Assembly: GCA_913061345.1 (NCBI GenBank)
Contig: CAJXTZ010000011.1
Coordinates: 1 to 45,150, forward strand
Length of the DNA stretch: 45,150 nt
Reading direction: 5' to 3'
Source of the DNA: an uncultured Erythrobacter sp.
GTDB taxonomy: Bacteria > Pseudomonadota > Alphaproteobacteria > Sphingomonadales > Sphingomonadaceae
The stretch's first letter is position 1. Each line of letters begins with the position of its first letter. This document shows, piece after piece, positions 8,496 to 16,906 of the stretch. Both the position numbers and the translations under genes were made by a program. The notes beneath the pieces were generated by a model that ran no database searches, was not told where the DNA came from, and worked only from the letters and a program-made list of their open reading frames with translations.

Positions 8496-8887
8496 ACGCA
8501 CCATCGCCCAACTTCGGATCCCTGCAATCCCGCGCAACCGCCAATGCCAGCAGCACCAGCATGCGCTGGGCGGCGCTGAGCGAGGCGGGGCAGGTGGTGG
8601 CCATGCTGGCCGGGCTGGAAGCCGAACGTCCGAACAAGGACGTACGCAATTTTCCCGCGCTGATTCGCGATGCCGAGAAATGGCGGCGCGACCTGGCCGA
8701 TCACGGCTGCGCAGATCTTGCAGCCGTAATGGAGCCGGGCATTTCCGCCCTGTTGGCAATCAACGCACGCGGTGCGGATTGCCGTCCCGCCGCCCTCGCC
8801 TTGTGGCGGGAGTTTGTGAAAGCGCGCGACGCCATGCTCGCGCTGCTGCCGCCCAGCGGACAGATGGGACCGCGCAGAAGCGCATAG
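8492..8887 (+). CDS. hypothetical protein upstream of mmcB
   Basis: A 131-aa soluble protein that I cannot assign to a named family. It is predicted mostly helical, with an alanine/arginine-rich composition, a conserved-looking AEKWRRDLADHGCADLAAVM segment and ALWREFVKARDAMLALL near the end. No signal peptide or membrane span is seen. The start at 8492 is preferred over 8480 because it overlaps the stop of the upstream micro-ORF (ATGA). The reading frame has normal GC-rich codon use. It stands 64 bp before mmcB, but a LexA box lies between them, so mmcB probably has its own damage-inducible promoter. Confidence 0.65.
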   Translation: MNAPSPNFGSLQSRATANASSTSMRWAALSEAGQVVAMLAGLEAERPNKDVRNFPALIRDAEKWRRDLADHGCADLAAVMEPGISALLAINARGADCRPAALALWREFVKARDAMLALLPPSGQMGPRRSA

Positions 8888-8924
8888 GCCAGGCACCGAA
8901 AACGACCGCAGCAGGCTTGACCAT

Positions 8925-8939
8925 GTTCGCTTTTTGTTC
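8925..8939 (+). promoter_or_regulatory. LexA (SOS) box before mmcB
   Basis: The sequence is GTTC, seven bases (GCTTTTT), then GTTC. This is an exact match to the alphaproteobacterial LexA operator GTTC-N7-GTTC. It ends 12 bases before the mmcB ATG. Caulobacter mmcB is a known SOS-regulated gene, so the placement agrees with established biology. Confidence 0.82.
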
Positions 8940-8951
8940 CAGTTTTGCAGC

Positions 8952-9494
8952 ATGGCCGATTCGCTCACCCAGACTTCCGCATCCGATCCTTCGGACGACC
9001 CCGTTGCCGATCCTGCAACCGATCCCATTGCCCTTCGCTCGCGTGCGGTGTGCCGCGGCATCGGTCGCCTGTTTGCTCGCAACAATATCTGGGCGCTGCC
9101 AGAAATGCCGCTGCGCAACGGTCGCCGGGCGGACCTGATGGGCATCGATGCCAAGGGCAAGATCGTGATCGTGGAGGTGAAGACCGCGCGCGGCGATCTG
9201 CTGGGGGATGGCAAGTGGCCCGACTACCTGGATTTTTGCGACCGGTTTTACTGGGGCCTGCCGCCGGAACTGGATCGTGCCTGTCTCGATAGCCCGGATT
9301 TCAAACCGGAATGCTGCGGCGTGATCGTGGCCGACGAGTATGATGCGGAGATCGTACGTCCTGCCCCCAGCCATCCGCTGGCCGCTGCGCGAAGGCGCGT
9401 GGAGGTAGAGCGTCTGGCCCGCACCTCGCTGCGCCGCCTGCTTGTCTCGGCAGACCCTCATTGCAACAGTTGGGGTGCCGATCTGGCGGGCTGA
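8952..9494 (+). CDS. mmcB: MmcB family DNA repair protein
   Basis: A 180-aa protein matching MmcB, a PD-(D/E)XK-type nuclease-like protein needed for mitomycin C resistance in Caulobacter. The core is visible as LFARNNIWALPEMPLRNGRR, ADLMGIDAKGKIVIVEVKTA (the D...E-x-K of the nuclease fold) and GDGKWPDYLDFCDRFYWGLP. The first 30 residues are acidic and low-complexity. I chose the ATG at 8952; a TTG at 8934 would place the LexA box within the start region. The box at 8925-8939 predicts induction by DNA damage. The product probably acts on damaged or crosslinked DNA in the cytoplasm; its exact reaction is not established. Confidence 0.88.
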   Translation: MADSLTQTSASDPSDDPVADPATDPIALRSRAVCRGIGRLFARNNIWALPEMPLRNGRRADLMGIDAKGKIVIVEVKTARGDLLGDGKWPDYLDFCDRFYWGLPPELDRACLDSPDFKPECCGVIVADEYDAEIVRPAPSHPLAAARRRVEVERLARTSLRRLLVSADPHCNSWGADLAG

Positions 9495-9543
9495 AGTCCA
9501 GACCATCGCGCCGACGTCGAGCTACCCTCTCGCCAGCCGCGCT

Positions 9544-10281
9544 GTGATACGGCATAAAGCGCACTGGATGCTTCTCGCCATTACCCTTTCCGCCCTTGCC
9601 ATGACGGCAATCGTGGCCCTGCGCTACCTGCTTACCAGCGGCGGTTTTGCCTTTGCTACGCGCGTGGTTCGGCCCGGCCTTTACAACGGCCTGACGCTGC
9701 AGATTCGCCGGGAAATGGGGTGGTCGCTTGTATCGGCAGCGATTTACGGCGTGGCTGCAGGAATAGTGGCCTGGGGCTGGCAGGAACGGGGATGGACGAT
9801 GATCTACACCGATCTGTCCGCCTACCCGCTGTGGTACCTGCCGCTTTCGCTGTTCCTCTACCTCTTCGCGCATGATACCTGGTTCTACTGGACACATCGC
9901 TGGATGCACCGGCCCAAGTGGTTCCGCATCGCCCATGCCGTACACCATGCCAGCCGCCCACCCACCGCGTGGGCCGCAATGAGTTTCCACCCGATCGAGG
10001 CGGTGACCGGTGCCATCGTGATCCCCGCGCTGGTGTTTTTCATACCCGTGCACATCGGCGTGCTGGCGCTGGTTCTGGGCATCATGACGCTGATGGGCGT
10101 AACCAATCACATGGGCTGGGAAATGTTTCCCAGGTGGCTTGTTCATTCCCGCGTAGGGAATTGGCTGATAACAGCCAGTCATCACCAGCGGCATCACGAC
10201 GAATATCGCTGCAACTACGGCCTCTACTTCCGATTTTGGGATCGCTTGTGCAAAACAGATCGCGGGCTAGCAAAGTCCTGA
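9544..10281 (+). CDS. sterol desaturase / fatty acid hydroxylase family membrane protein
   Basis: Integral-membrane di-iron oxygenase, about 245 aa. Hydrophobic helices flank the histidine boxes HDTWFYWTHRWMH, HAVHHAS, NHMGWE and HHQRHHDEY, which bind the two irons in this superfamily. The start is uncertain: an in-frame ATG at 9442 lies inside mmcB, and GTG 9544 or ATG 9568 are more credible, each just before the first membrane segment. The C-terminus overlaps the start of the DUF2141 gene. In sphingomonads such enzymes modify fatty acids, carotenoids or hopanoid-like lipids; the substrate here is unknown. Confidence 0.85.
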   Translation: MIRHKAHWMLLAITLSALAMTAIVALRYLLTSGGFAFATRVVRPGLYNGLTLQIRREMGWSLVSAAIYGVAAGIVAWGWQERGWTMIYTDLSAYPLWYLPLSLFLYLFAHDTWFYWTHRWMHRPKWFRIAHAVHHASRPPTAWAAMSFHPIEAVTGAIVIPALVFFIPVHIGVLALVLGIMTLMGVTNHMGWEMFPRWLVHSRVGNWLITASHHQRHHDEYRCNYGLYFRFWDRLCKTDRGLAKS

Positions 10282-10727
10282 CACTCCTTTTCGTCGCTGG
10301 TTCCTCCGTGGCGCTGGCTGCGCCGACGGGCGATGTGGCGGCACGGACCGCCAGCACACAGGTGCTGGTTGAAATTACCAACATGCGCAATCACGATGGC
10401 GTAGTGCGCGCCTGCATGACGCGGGATGCCAATCGTTTCCCGCGGTGTCAGAACTCGACGCAAGGCTACAGTGTCGTAGTTCCCGCAGGCGAAGCTGCTA
10501 CCCTGCGTTTCACAGATGTGGTGCCCGGTACATATGCCATCGCCTTGCTGCATGACGAGAATGAAAACGGCAAGGCGGACCGCGTGCTGGGCATGATGCC
10601 GCGCGAAGGCTTCGGCTTTTCGAATGACGCGCCAGTCAACATGGGGCCACCTGCCTTTTCGGAAGCGGCGATTACAGTGGGTGCGGCGTCACAACGCCAG
10701 ACGATCCGCATGCGTTACATGCTTTGA
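10248..10727 (+). CDS. DUF2141 domain secreted protein
   Basis: A 159-aa protein starting at GTG 10248, overlapping the end of the hydroxylase gene by 34 bp. The first 25 residues form a signal peptide (basic start, LLFVAGSSVALA core, cleavage near ALAAP). The mature part fits DUF2141: a beta-rich domain with LVEITNMRNHDGVVRACM, RFTDVVPGTYAIALLHDEN and GKADRVLGMMPREGFGFSND. DUF2141 proteins are exported and often neighbour fatty-acid or carotenoid hydroxylase-like genes, as here. Function is not known. The overlap suggests translational coupling. Confidence 0.83.
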   Translation: MQNRSRASKVLTLLFVAGSSVALAAPTGDVAARTASTQVLVEITNMRNHDGVVRACMTRDANRFPRCQNSTQGYSVVVPAGEAATLRFTDVVPGTYAIALLHDENENGKADRVLGMMPREGFGFSNDAPVNMGPPAFSEAAITVGAASQRQTIRMRYML

Positions 10728-10843
10728 TCGTTTGCGAATTTTGAGGGCAATGATCCGCAAACGCCCGCACAACTTTACAAAATTTTTACCAAAAATCGCC
10801 AAAGGTGTCTTTGCTACAAAGACATAGGGAAGGCGAATTCGGC

Positions 10844-12250
10844 ATGGATACATTGCGCGGCAGTTTCGGGGCGCTCGACACGGCGGACCTCGGACCGGGG
10901 CTCGATTCGATGGAAGACGAGCACGACGAGGCGGTAGACCACACTCCGCCGCCAGCGATCGGCACCGACGAGCGCCGGATGCAGGTGCGCGCATACAATT
11001 TCTGGGCCAGCCTGCTCGACAATCGCAACTTCCCCGCGATCGACGATCTCGATCCCGATGCATTGCCCGATTTCGGGCCTAACAGCGTGCTGCTGGATTT
11101 CTCGCGCGGTCTGGAAAATCCGGAACTCGCCTATCTCGGTAATCGCCTGGCGCTGGAATGCGATGCCAGGCATGAGAATATCGAACAGCTTTCGGATGTG
11201 CCTGCACGCTCGCTACTCAGCCGCATTACCGACCATTACATGCAGATCATCGCCAACCAGGCGCCGATCGGGTTCGAAGCCGAATTCGTGAACCAGCGCG
11301 GCGCTACCATCCTCTATCGCGGTATATTGCTGCCCTTCTCCAGCGACGATGAAACCATCGATTTCATCTACGGAGTAATCAACTGGAAGGAGATGGCCGA
11401 TTCGCACACGGCTGACGAACTGCTTCTGCAAATCGATCAGGCGCTGGATACCGACGAACAAGGTTACGGCTACGAAAACGAGGACGACAACGAAGAACCG
11501 CGCCGCCATGCGCAGGACGAGATTGTCGACTGGGCCGATGGGCCTGCCAACCCCGCCGCCGCCATCTCTTCCGATTTGCCGCAACCGGGCTTTGAGGCGG
11601 ATAGCGTAGCTGTCGTTTCCCCGTTGCAGATGGAACCTGCGGACATGGGCCTGGCCGATTGGCTCGCGGCTGCGCGGGAGATGGCACTAGCGGCGCGCAA
11701 TAGCGAAGAACGGACCCGTTCCTCGCTTTATGAAGCGGTCTCGCGTGCTTACGATTTCGCGGTCGCGGCGCTCGAATCTCCTGAAGAATTCAAGGAATTG
11801 CTCGAAGATTCGGGTCTTACCGTGCAGGAACGCGCTCCGATGACGCCGGTGGTAAAGCTGGTGTTCGGGGTGGATTACGACAAGACGCGCCTTACCGAAT
11901 ATGCCGCCGTCCTCAGCTGGGCGAAGCGCACTAAGGTCGCCAGCGGGGCCTTGGCAGAACACTTGAAGAAAGCCGAGGGCGGGCTGAAGGGCATCATCGC
12001 CGCCGAACGCGCTTTCCGGCGCGAACAGAATGGCAAACCCGCCGCCCTCAAACCGGATAGCCCCAGGAAGTCCGTAGTCCGCAAGCTGCGCGCGCTGGAG
12101 CCGCGACGGTTCGAGTCGCTCGGCGGCGACGGGGAGGAGTTTGGCCTGGTCATGATTCGCCGGACCGAAAGCGGCGATGTGGTGATGCTGGGCGAAGTGC
12201 CCGCCAGTGCGGCAATGATCGAAAAGGCCGCACGCAAACTGCTGGACTAG
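10844..12250 (+). CDS. PAS_5-like domain protein, 468 aa
   Basis: Residues about 45-190 look like a PAS_5 domain: RAYNFWASLLDNRNFPAIDD, then a PDFGPNSVLLDFS strand, PELAYLGNRLALECDA and a GILLPFSSDDETIDFIYGVI end. The region that follows is acidic and low in complexity, and then comes a C-terminal half of about 200 aa, helical and lysine/arginine-rich, which I cannot assign. There is no kinase, GGDEF or HTH signature, so it is not an ordinary sensor enzyme. ATG 10844 has an AGGGAAGG motif 11-12 bases upstream; the TTG-type start at 10805 would lie in AT-rich upstream DNA that is more likely the promoter. It stands alone as a transcription unit. Confidence 0.75.
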   Translation: MDTLRGSFGALDTADLGPGLDSMEDEHDEAVDHTPPPAIGTDERRMQVRAYNFWASLLDNRNFPAIDDLDPDALPDFGPNSVLLDFSRGLENPELAYLGNRLALECDARHENIEQLSDVPARSLLSRITDHYMQIIANQAPIGFEAEFVNQRGATILYRGILLPFSSDDETIDFIYGVINWKEMADSHTADELLLQIDQALDTDEQGYGYENEDDNEEPRRHAQDEIVDWADGPANPAAAISSDLPQPGFEADSVAVVSPLQMEPADMGLADWLAAAREMALAARNSEERTRSSLYEAVSRAYDFAVAALESPEEFKELLEDSGLTVQERAPMTPVVKLVFGVDYDKTRLTEYAAVLSWAKRTKVASGALAEHLKKAEGGLKGIIAAERAFRREQNGKPAALKPDSPRKSVVRKLRALEPRRFESLGGDGEEFGLVMIRRTESGDVVMLGEVPASAAMIEKAARKLLD

Positions 12251-12301
12251 CCCCGCTTTTCGGATTGGAACCTTACGTCTGTCGGCCGGGTTGGGAAGAA
12301 T

Positions 12302-13447
12302 ATGCCTCTTTTCCCGACCCGGCCGCTTCGCATCCAGCCCTATTTCGGCCACCGCAGCCGTTCGCGGCTAGTCCTCTCGGCGCGCGCCTTGCGCGTTGCC
12401 GATGTGAAGTTCGGAAAGCAGACCGGCATCGCTGCCATTGGCACGGTGCTTGGCCAGTTCATCAGCCACGAGGTCGAAGGGGTGGAAGTGTCCCTCGTGG
12501 TAGAAGGCGATGATGGTCCGTTGCTGCAATGCATGGCACGCAGCGACAGCGAAGGTTTCGTGCATTTCGATGTACCGCTGTCGCCGGAATGGGATCTGCC
12601 GCAACACCCCGCATGGGAAATCGCCCGGTTGCGCTGGGATAGCAAGGACGGGGTACACCAGGTCGATGCGCACGTTCTGGTGCCAGGAACTGACGGTCGG
12701 CTTGCCGTGATATCCGATATCGACGACACGATCATCGAAACCGGCATAACAGGCGGCATCCGCTCGGTCGCCAGGAACTGGAAGCGGGTTTTCGCGCAGA
12801 TGCCCGATCAGCGAACAATCGTTCCGGGGGTGGACACATTCTACAATGCGCTCGGCCAGCCCGGTCCCACAGACGGTCGCAAATTGGCAAAAGAACAGAT
12901 GGCTGCCACGAAGCGACCCTTTTTCTACGTGTCATCGAGCCCGTGGAACCTGTTTTCCTACCTCGTCGCATTTCAAAGGATGCGCGGTCTTCCGCTTGGC
13001 CCGATCAAACTGCGCGACTGGGGCCTGAACCGGCAGACTTTCGGCAGATCCAGCCACGGAAGCCACAAGACCGACGCGATTGCCGACATCCTGAAGATGT
13101 ACCCGGACATGGATTTCGCCCTGATTGGCGATGACACGCAAGGTGACTTTCCGGCCTTCGCCCATGTTGTCGAACGTTTCCCGACGCAGATTGCCGCAGT
13201 TTTCATGCGCACCGTATCTACCGAAGGTTTCACGCCGGAAGAGGAAGCCAGCAACAGTGCCATACGCGAATCGGGCATACCGCTGTGGATGGGTGAGGAC
13301 TATGCGACCGGCCTCGATTTTCTGCGCGCAAATGGATTCGCCCCCAGTGGGGAAACGCAGCAGATCGTAATGGCCGTTGATCGCGTTGACAACGATGCGG
13401 ACGGTGGGGAAAGCGACTCCGCCTCGGACGCCGGCCCGCAAGTCTGA
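12302..13447 (+). CDS. App1-like phosphatidate phosphatase domain protein (DUF2183)
   Basis: A 381-aa protein with the App1/DUF2183 catalytic domain. The first 130 residues form a beta-rich N-terminal region. Then VISDIDDTIIETG (DxDxT, about residues 139-143) gives the HAD-type catalytic aspartates, followed by FYVSSSPWNLFSYL, PLGPIKLRDWG and DFALIGDDTQGDFPAF. In yeast, App1 dephosphorylates phosphatidate; bacterial members are predicted lipid phosphatases but mostly untested. No signal peptide is seen. GGGAAG lies just before the ATG. It follows the PAS gene by about 50 bp, so co-transcription is possible. Confidence 0.85.
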   Translation: MPLFPTRPLRIQPYFGHRSRSRLVLSARALRVADVKFGKQTGIAAIGTVLGQFISHEVEGVEVSLVVEGDDGPLLQCMARSDSEGFVHFDVPLSPEWDLPQHPAWEIARLRWDSKDGVHQVDAHVLVPGTDGRLAVISDIDDTIIETGITGGIRSVARNWKRVFAQMPDQRTIVPGVDTFYNALGQPGPTDGRKLAKEQMAATKRPFFYVSSSPWNLFSYLVAFQRMRGLPLGPIKLRDWGLNRQTFGRSSHGSHKTDAIADILKMYPDMDFALIGDDTQGDFPAFAHVVERFPTQIAAVFMRTVSTEGFTPEEEASNSAIRESGIPLWMGEDYATGLDFLRANGFAPSGETQQIVMAVDRVDNDADGGESDSASDAGPQV

Positions 13448-13497
13448 TTTCTTCAGTTCCGGTTCATGGCGCGAACCGCTAGGCTGCGACCTGGTAT

Positions 13498-14871
13498 ATG
13501 CTCAAGCTCAAAACCCTTTTAGCCCGGCTGCTTGCCCTCTTCGCTGCCCTTGCGCTGACTGCGCAGCCCGTCATGGCGCAAAGCATCAGCGTTTTGCGCG
13601 ATGCGGAAACCGAAGCGCTGCTGCAGGACATGGTCGATCCGCTGGCAGAGGCGGCGGGTCTTGGTGAAGGTGCGGTGGAAATCGTGCTTGTGAACGATGG
13701 CTCCATCAACGCCTTCGTCGCAGGCGGACAGCGCATATTCGTGCATTCGGGCCTGATCAACGCGGCCGATCATGCCAACGAGGTCGAAGGCGTGCTGGCG
13801 CATGAATTGGGCCATATCACCGGTGGCCATATCAATCGCTTTTCAGAGGGCGTGGGCAACGCTTCGAAAATCAGCCTGCTCACCACGCTTCTCGCTGTGG
13901 GCGCTGCCCTTGCCGGGGGCGGGGAAGCGGCAATGGGCGTCATGGCGGCAGGGCAGCAGGCGGCAATGGGCAGTTTCCTCGCCTTCAGCCGTGTGCAGGA
14001 GGCCAGCGCCGATGCGGCGGGCGCGCAGTATCTTTCCGACGCTGGTGTGAGCGGTCGCGGCAGCCTCGCCTTCTTCGAAAAGCTGGAAAGCTATGAATTC
14101 CGGCGCAACATCAGCCAGGATCAGGACCGCGAATATTCCCGCACGCACCCGCTCTCGGGCAATCGCATCGCTCGGCTGCAAGAGGAATACGTGGCGGATC
14201 CCGCGTGGGACACCCCCACCGATCCCGAACTGGAGGCGCGCTTTCAGCGGGCCAAGGCCAAGCTGTTCGGTTATCTCGCCGAGCCGGAGCGTACGCTGAC
14301 CGCCTATCCCACCTATATGACAGGCGCACCCGCCCGCTACGCCCGCGCCTATGCCTACCACCAGTCCGCCCGCGTGGACGACGCGCTGCAGGAAGTGAAT
14401 GCCCTGATCGAGATGGACCCGAGCGATCCCTATTTTCTCGAGCTAAAGGGACAGATCCTGCTGGAGTCCGGACGGGTTGAAGAAGCCTTGCCGCCGCTTC
14501 GCAGGGCCACCGAGCTCACAGGAGCGAACCCGCTGATCGCTTCGAGCCTTGGCCATGCACTGATCGCTACCGAGGATCCGGAATACCTGGACGAAGCCGA
14601 GAGCGTGCTGCGCGCCGCGGTAGGCAGAGATCGCGAAAACCCCTTCGCCTGGTATCAGCTGGGTGTGGTTTACGGCCAGCGCGGTGACATTCCACGCGCG
14701 CGACTGGCGAGTGCAGAGCAGCTGATCATGCAAGGCAATCCGCAGGCCGCGCTGATGAACGCGCAGGCAGCGGAAAATGGCCTGCCCGCCGGCTCGCCCG
14801 ACTGGATACGCGCGCAGGACGTTGCCCTGCAGGCGCGTGGATTGCTTGAACGCCAGCGGGATCGCAACTAA
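13498..14871 (+). CDS. periplasmic M48 metalloprotease with TPR region (BepA-like)
   Basis: A 457-aa protein with a signal peptide ending near VMAQS (residues 1-27). The zinc site HELGH is at residues 102-106, in VLAHELGHITGGH, and the third ligand glutamate is in SRVQEASADAAGAQYL. The C-terminal half (from about residue 270) shows tetratricopeptide-like helices, for example YFLELKGQILLESGRVEEAL. This two-part layout is that of BepA/YfgC, which guards outer-membrane protein assembly. It is separated by nine bases from the DsbA-like gene, so the two probably act together on folding or quality control of envelope proteins (inference). Confidence 0.88.
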   Translation: MLKLKTLLARLLALFAALALTAQPVMAQSISVLRDAETEALLQDMVDPLAEAAGLGEGAVEIVLVNDGSINAFVAGGQRIFVHSGLINAADHANEVEGVLAHELGHITGGHINRFSEGVGNASKISLLTTLLAVGAALAGGGEAAMGVMAAGQQAAMGSFLAFSRVQEASADAAGAQYLSDAGVSGRGSLAFFEKLESYEFRRNISQDQDREYSRTHPLSGNRIARLQEEYVADPAWDTPTDPELEARFQRAKAKLFGYLAEPERTLTAYPTYMTGAPARYARAYAYHQSARVDDALQEVNALIEMDPSDPYFLELKGQILLESGRVEEALPPLRRATELTGANPLIASSLGHALIATEDPEYLDEAESVLRAAVGRDRENPFAWYQLGVVYGQRGDIPRARLASAEQLIMQGNPQAALMNAQAAENGLPAGSPDWIRAQDVALQARGLLERQRDRN

Positions 14872-14880
14872 GCCTGTCCG

Positions 14881-15573
14881 ATGCGCTGGATCGTCACTCT
14901 TAGTATTGCCTTGGTCGCCGGATTTGCTGGTGCGGCAGCGTGGGATTACTCGGGCTTCGGGCCTGATCGTACGCGAGATTATCTGCTCGCCAATCCCGAA
15001 ATCCTGCCGGAGGCCATGCAGGAACTCCAACGCCGGGACGTGCTCGCACGGATAGAACCGCTGCGCGACGAACTCGAAACACCCTTTCCCGGCGCCGTAT
15101 TGGGTAACCCGAACGGTAAAATCACACTTGTGGAATTCACCGATTACGCCTGCGGCTACTGCCGGCAGAGTCTTGCCCACGTACACCAGGTGATTGCCGC
15201 CAATCCCGATTTGAAGGTCGTGATCCGCGAATATCCCATACTCTCCGCCGACAGCGCCGATGCCGCACGCATGGCGCTGGCAGCGGCGGAGCAGGGCCGC
15301 TACGAGCAGTTTCACAATGCCATGTTCGCAGCGGAGAGCCTTTCTCCGCAGAACATAGAATTGGCGGCCCGGCAATCGGGTGTCGACCTGGAAAGTGCGA
15401 GGGCCGCAATCGAGACCGGCGCTTACGAAGGCCAGTTGCAGAACAATGTCTTCCTTGCGCAGAACATGGGCGTAGGCGGCACGCCTGCCTGGGTGGTGGG
15501 CGACCAGGTGCTGTCAGGCGCAGTCGGACCTGACACATTGAGTGCGGCTATAGACGAGGCTCGCGATTCCTGA
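14881..15573 (+). CDS. DsbA family thiol oxidoreductase / disulfide isomerase
   Basis: A 230-aa exported protein: a hydrophobic N-terminal segment (LSIALVAGFAGAAAW), a helical spacer, then a thioredoxin fold. The active-site pair is CGYC at residues 91-94 in EFTDYACGYCRQS, and the cis-proline loop is GGTPAWVVG near residue 200. This matches the ScsC/BdbD-like DsbA group (DSBA oxidoreductase with an N-terminal helical extension). Since the N-terminal segment lacks a clear cleavage site, it may stay membrane-anchored. It is in the same unit as the M48 protease. Its direction (oxidase or isomerase) cannot be told from the sequence. Confidence 0.86.
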   Translation: MRWIVTLSIALVAGFAGAAAWDYSGFGPDRTRDYLLANPEILPEAMQELQRRDVLARIEPLRDELETPFPGAVLGNPNGKITLVEFTDYACGYCRQSLAHVHQVIAANPDLKVVIREYPILSADSADAARMALAAAEQGRYEQFHNAMFAAESLSPQNIELAARQSGVDLESARAAIETGAYEGQLQNNVFLAQNMGVGGTPAWVVGDQVLSGAVGPDTLSAAIDEARDS

Positions 15574-15640
15574 GGCGAACCGCCTTGAACGGGCGCCGAA
15601 TCCCGCATCCACCCCGCAGCCAAGGGGCACCGGTGAGGCT

Positions 15641-16906
15641 ATGATGGGCGGCATGAGCGTGTTGCCCATCAGTCCAAGGCCATTCTTCGCCGACAAGAAC
15701 AAGGCGTTCTGGCGGTTGCAGATGTTGGGCTGGGGCGGTGCCCTCGTGTTTCGCTCCGCCACGACCATCGCCAACGAGCGTCCGCTGGACTTCCTGATAA
15801 CGGTGCTGATCGGTGCCATCGCGGGCTTTTCCATCAGCACCGTGCTGAGCGTGATCTATTCCAACCTCATCAACCGCCGCCCTCTGATAACCTGGACATC
15901 CACTGCCGTGGTGCTGCTGCTCGCTGTGATGGTTTCGGCCTTCATCAACGCCTGGACCCTCGACGTGTACCAGGGTGGCAGCGAAACGAGCTTCCTCCAG
16001 CTCATGCTGGGCGTTGCCTATATCGACATGACGCTGCTGGGCGCGTGGTCTGCCCTCTATTACGCCATCAACTTCTTCTTGCAGGTGGAACAGCAGGCAG
16101 ACCGGCTGGAGCGGCTCGAAACGCAGGCTACCAGCGCGCAACTGGCCATGTTGCGCTATCAGCTCAACCCGCATTTCCTGTTCAATACATTGAATTCCAT
16201 CAGTACGCTGGTTCTGCTGGGCGAGACCAAGCCCGCAAATGCCATGCTGACCCGTCTTTCCAGTTTCCTCCGACATACCCTGGTGAACCAGCCCGGCGGC
16301 AAGGTGACAGTCGCACAGGAGGTGGAGACGCTGAAACTTTACCTCGGTATCGAACGCATGCGCTTCGAGGAGCGGCTGCGTACCGATTTCCGCGTGGACG
16401 ACACGGCTGCACGTGGCTGCATTCCGTCATTCCTGCTCCAGCCGCTGATCGAGAATGCGATCAAATACGGCGTCTCGGCGCAGGAAGAGGGCGCGCGGAT
16501 CAGCCTTTCCGCGCAGGTGATCGGCAATATGCTGCGACTGACCGTGTCCGACACCGGGCCGGGATTGCAAGGCACGCAGCGCAATGCTGAAACACTGGCA
16601 GCAACGCCGTCTTCCACCGGCGTTGGTCTTGCTAACATTCGAGATCGTTTGGCGCAGGCCTATGGCGAACAAAGTCGTTTTGAAATCGAAACACCGCCCG
16701 ATGGCGGCTTTACCGTGATTATCGAACTGCCCTACGAAGAGGGCGAGCCCGAGGAAGACCCGCGCGAGCGTGCGAAACTTCCCCGTCGTTCGACCGTTTC
16801 AAGTACCGGGGCAGCGAACCCAACCCAAAGAGGCTCACCGCAAAGAGAGTCCACCGAAAGAGACGGGCAACCCGTCCCAGCCCCCCGAACCGGAGCCAAC
16901 GCATGA
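15641..16906 (+). CDS. LytS-type sensor histidine kinase
   Basis: A 421-aa inner-membrane kinase. The N-terminal 140 residues contain about four transmembrane segments with short loops, with no periplasmic sensor domain. A coiled-coil linker (EQQADRLERLETQATSAQ) leads to the His_kinase domain with RYQLNPHFLFNTLNSI; the phosphoacceptor is H178. The ATPase domain follows with LLQPLIENAIKYG (N box), SDTGPGL and GVGLANIRDRL. The last 50 residues are polar and disordered. Three close ATGs (15641, 15644, 15653) are possible; GGTGAGG precedes the first. It overlaps the response regulator gene by 4 nt (ATGA). Confidence 0.9.
   Translation: MMGGMSVLPISPRPFFADKNKAFWRLQMLGWGGALVFRSATTIANERPLDFLITVLIGAIAGFSISTVLSVIYSNLINRRPLITWTSTAVVLLLAVMVSAFINAWTLDVYQGGSETSFLQLMLGVAYIDMTLLGAWSALYYAINFFLQVEQQADRLERLETQATSAQLAMLRYQLNPHFLFNTLNSISTLVLLGETKPANAMLTRLSSFLRHTLVNQPGGKVTVAQEVETLKLYLGIERMRFEERLRTDFRVDDTAARGCIPSFLLQPLIENAIKYGVSAQEEGARISLSAQVIGNMLRLTVSDTGPGLQGTQRNAETLAATPSSTGVGLANIRDRLAQAYGEQSRFEIETPPDGGFTVIIELPYEEGEPEEDPRERAKLPRRSTVSSTGAANPTQRGSPQRESTERDGQPVPAPRTGANA

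Noticed and set aside
9442..9543. Upstream extension of the hydroxylase gene into mmcB
   Set aside because: The 34 extra residues show no similarity, and the frame overlaps the well-supported mmcB 3' end.
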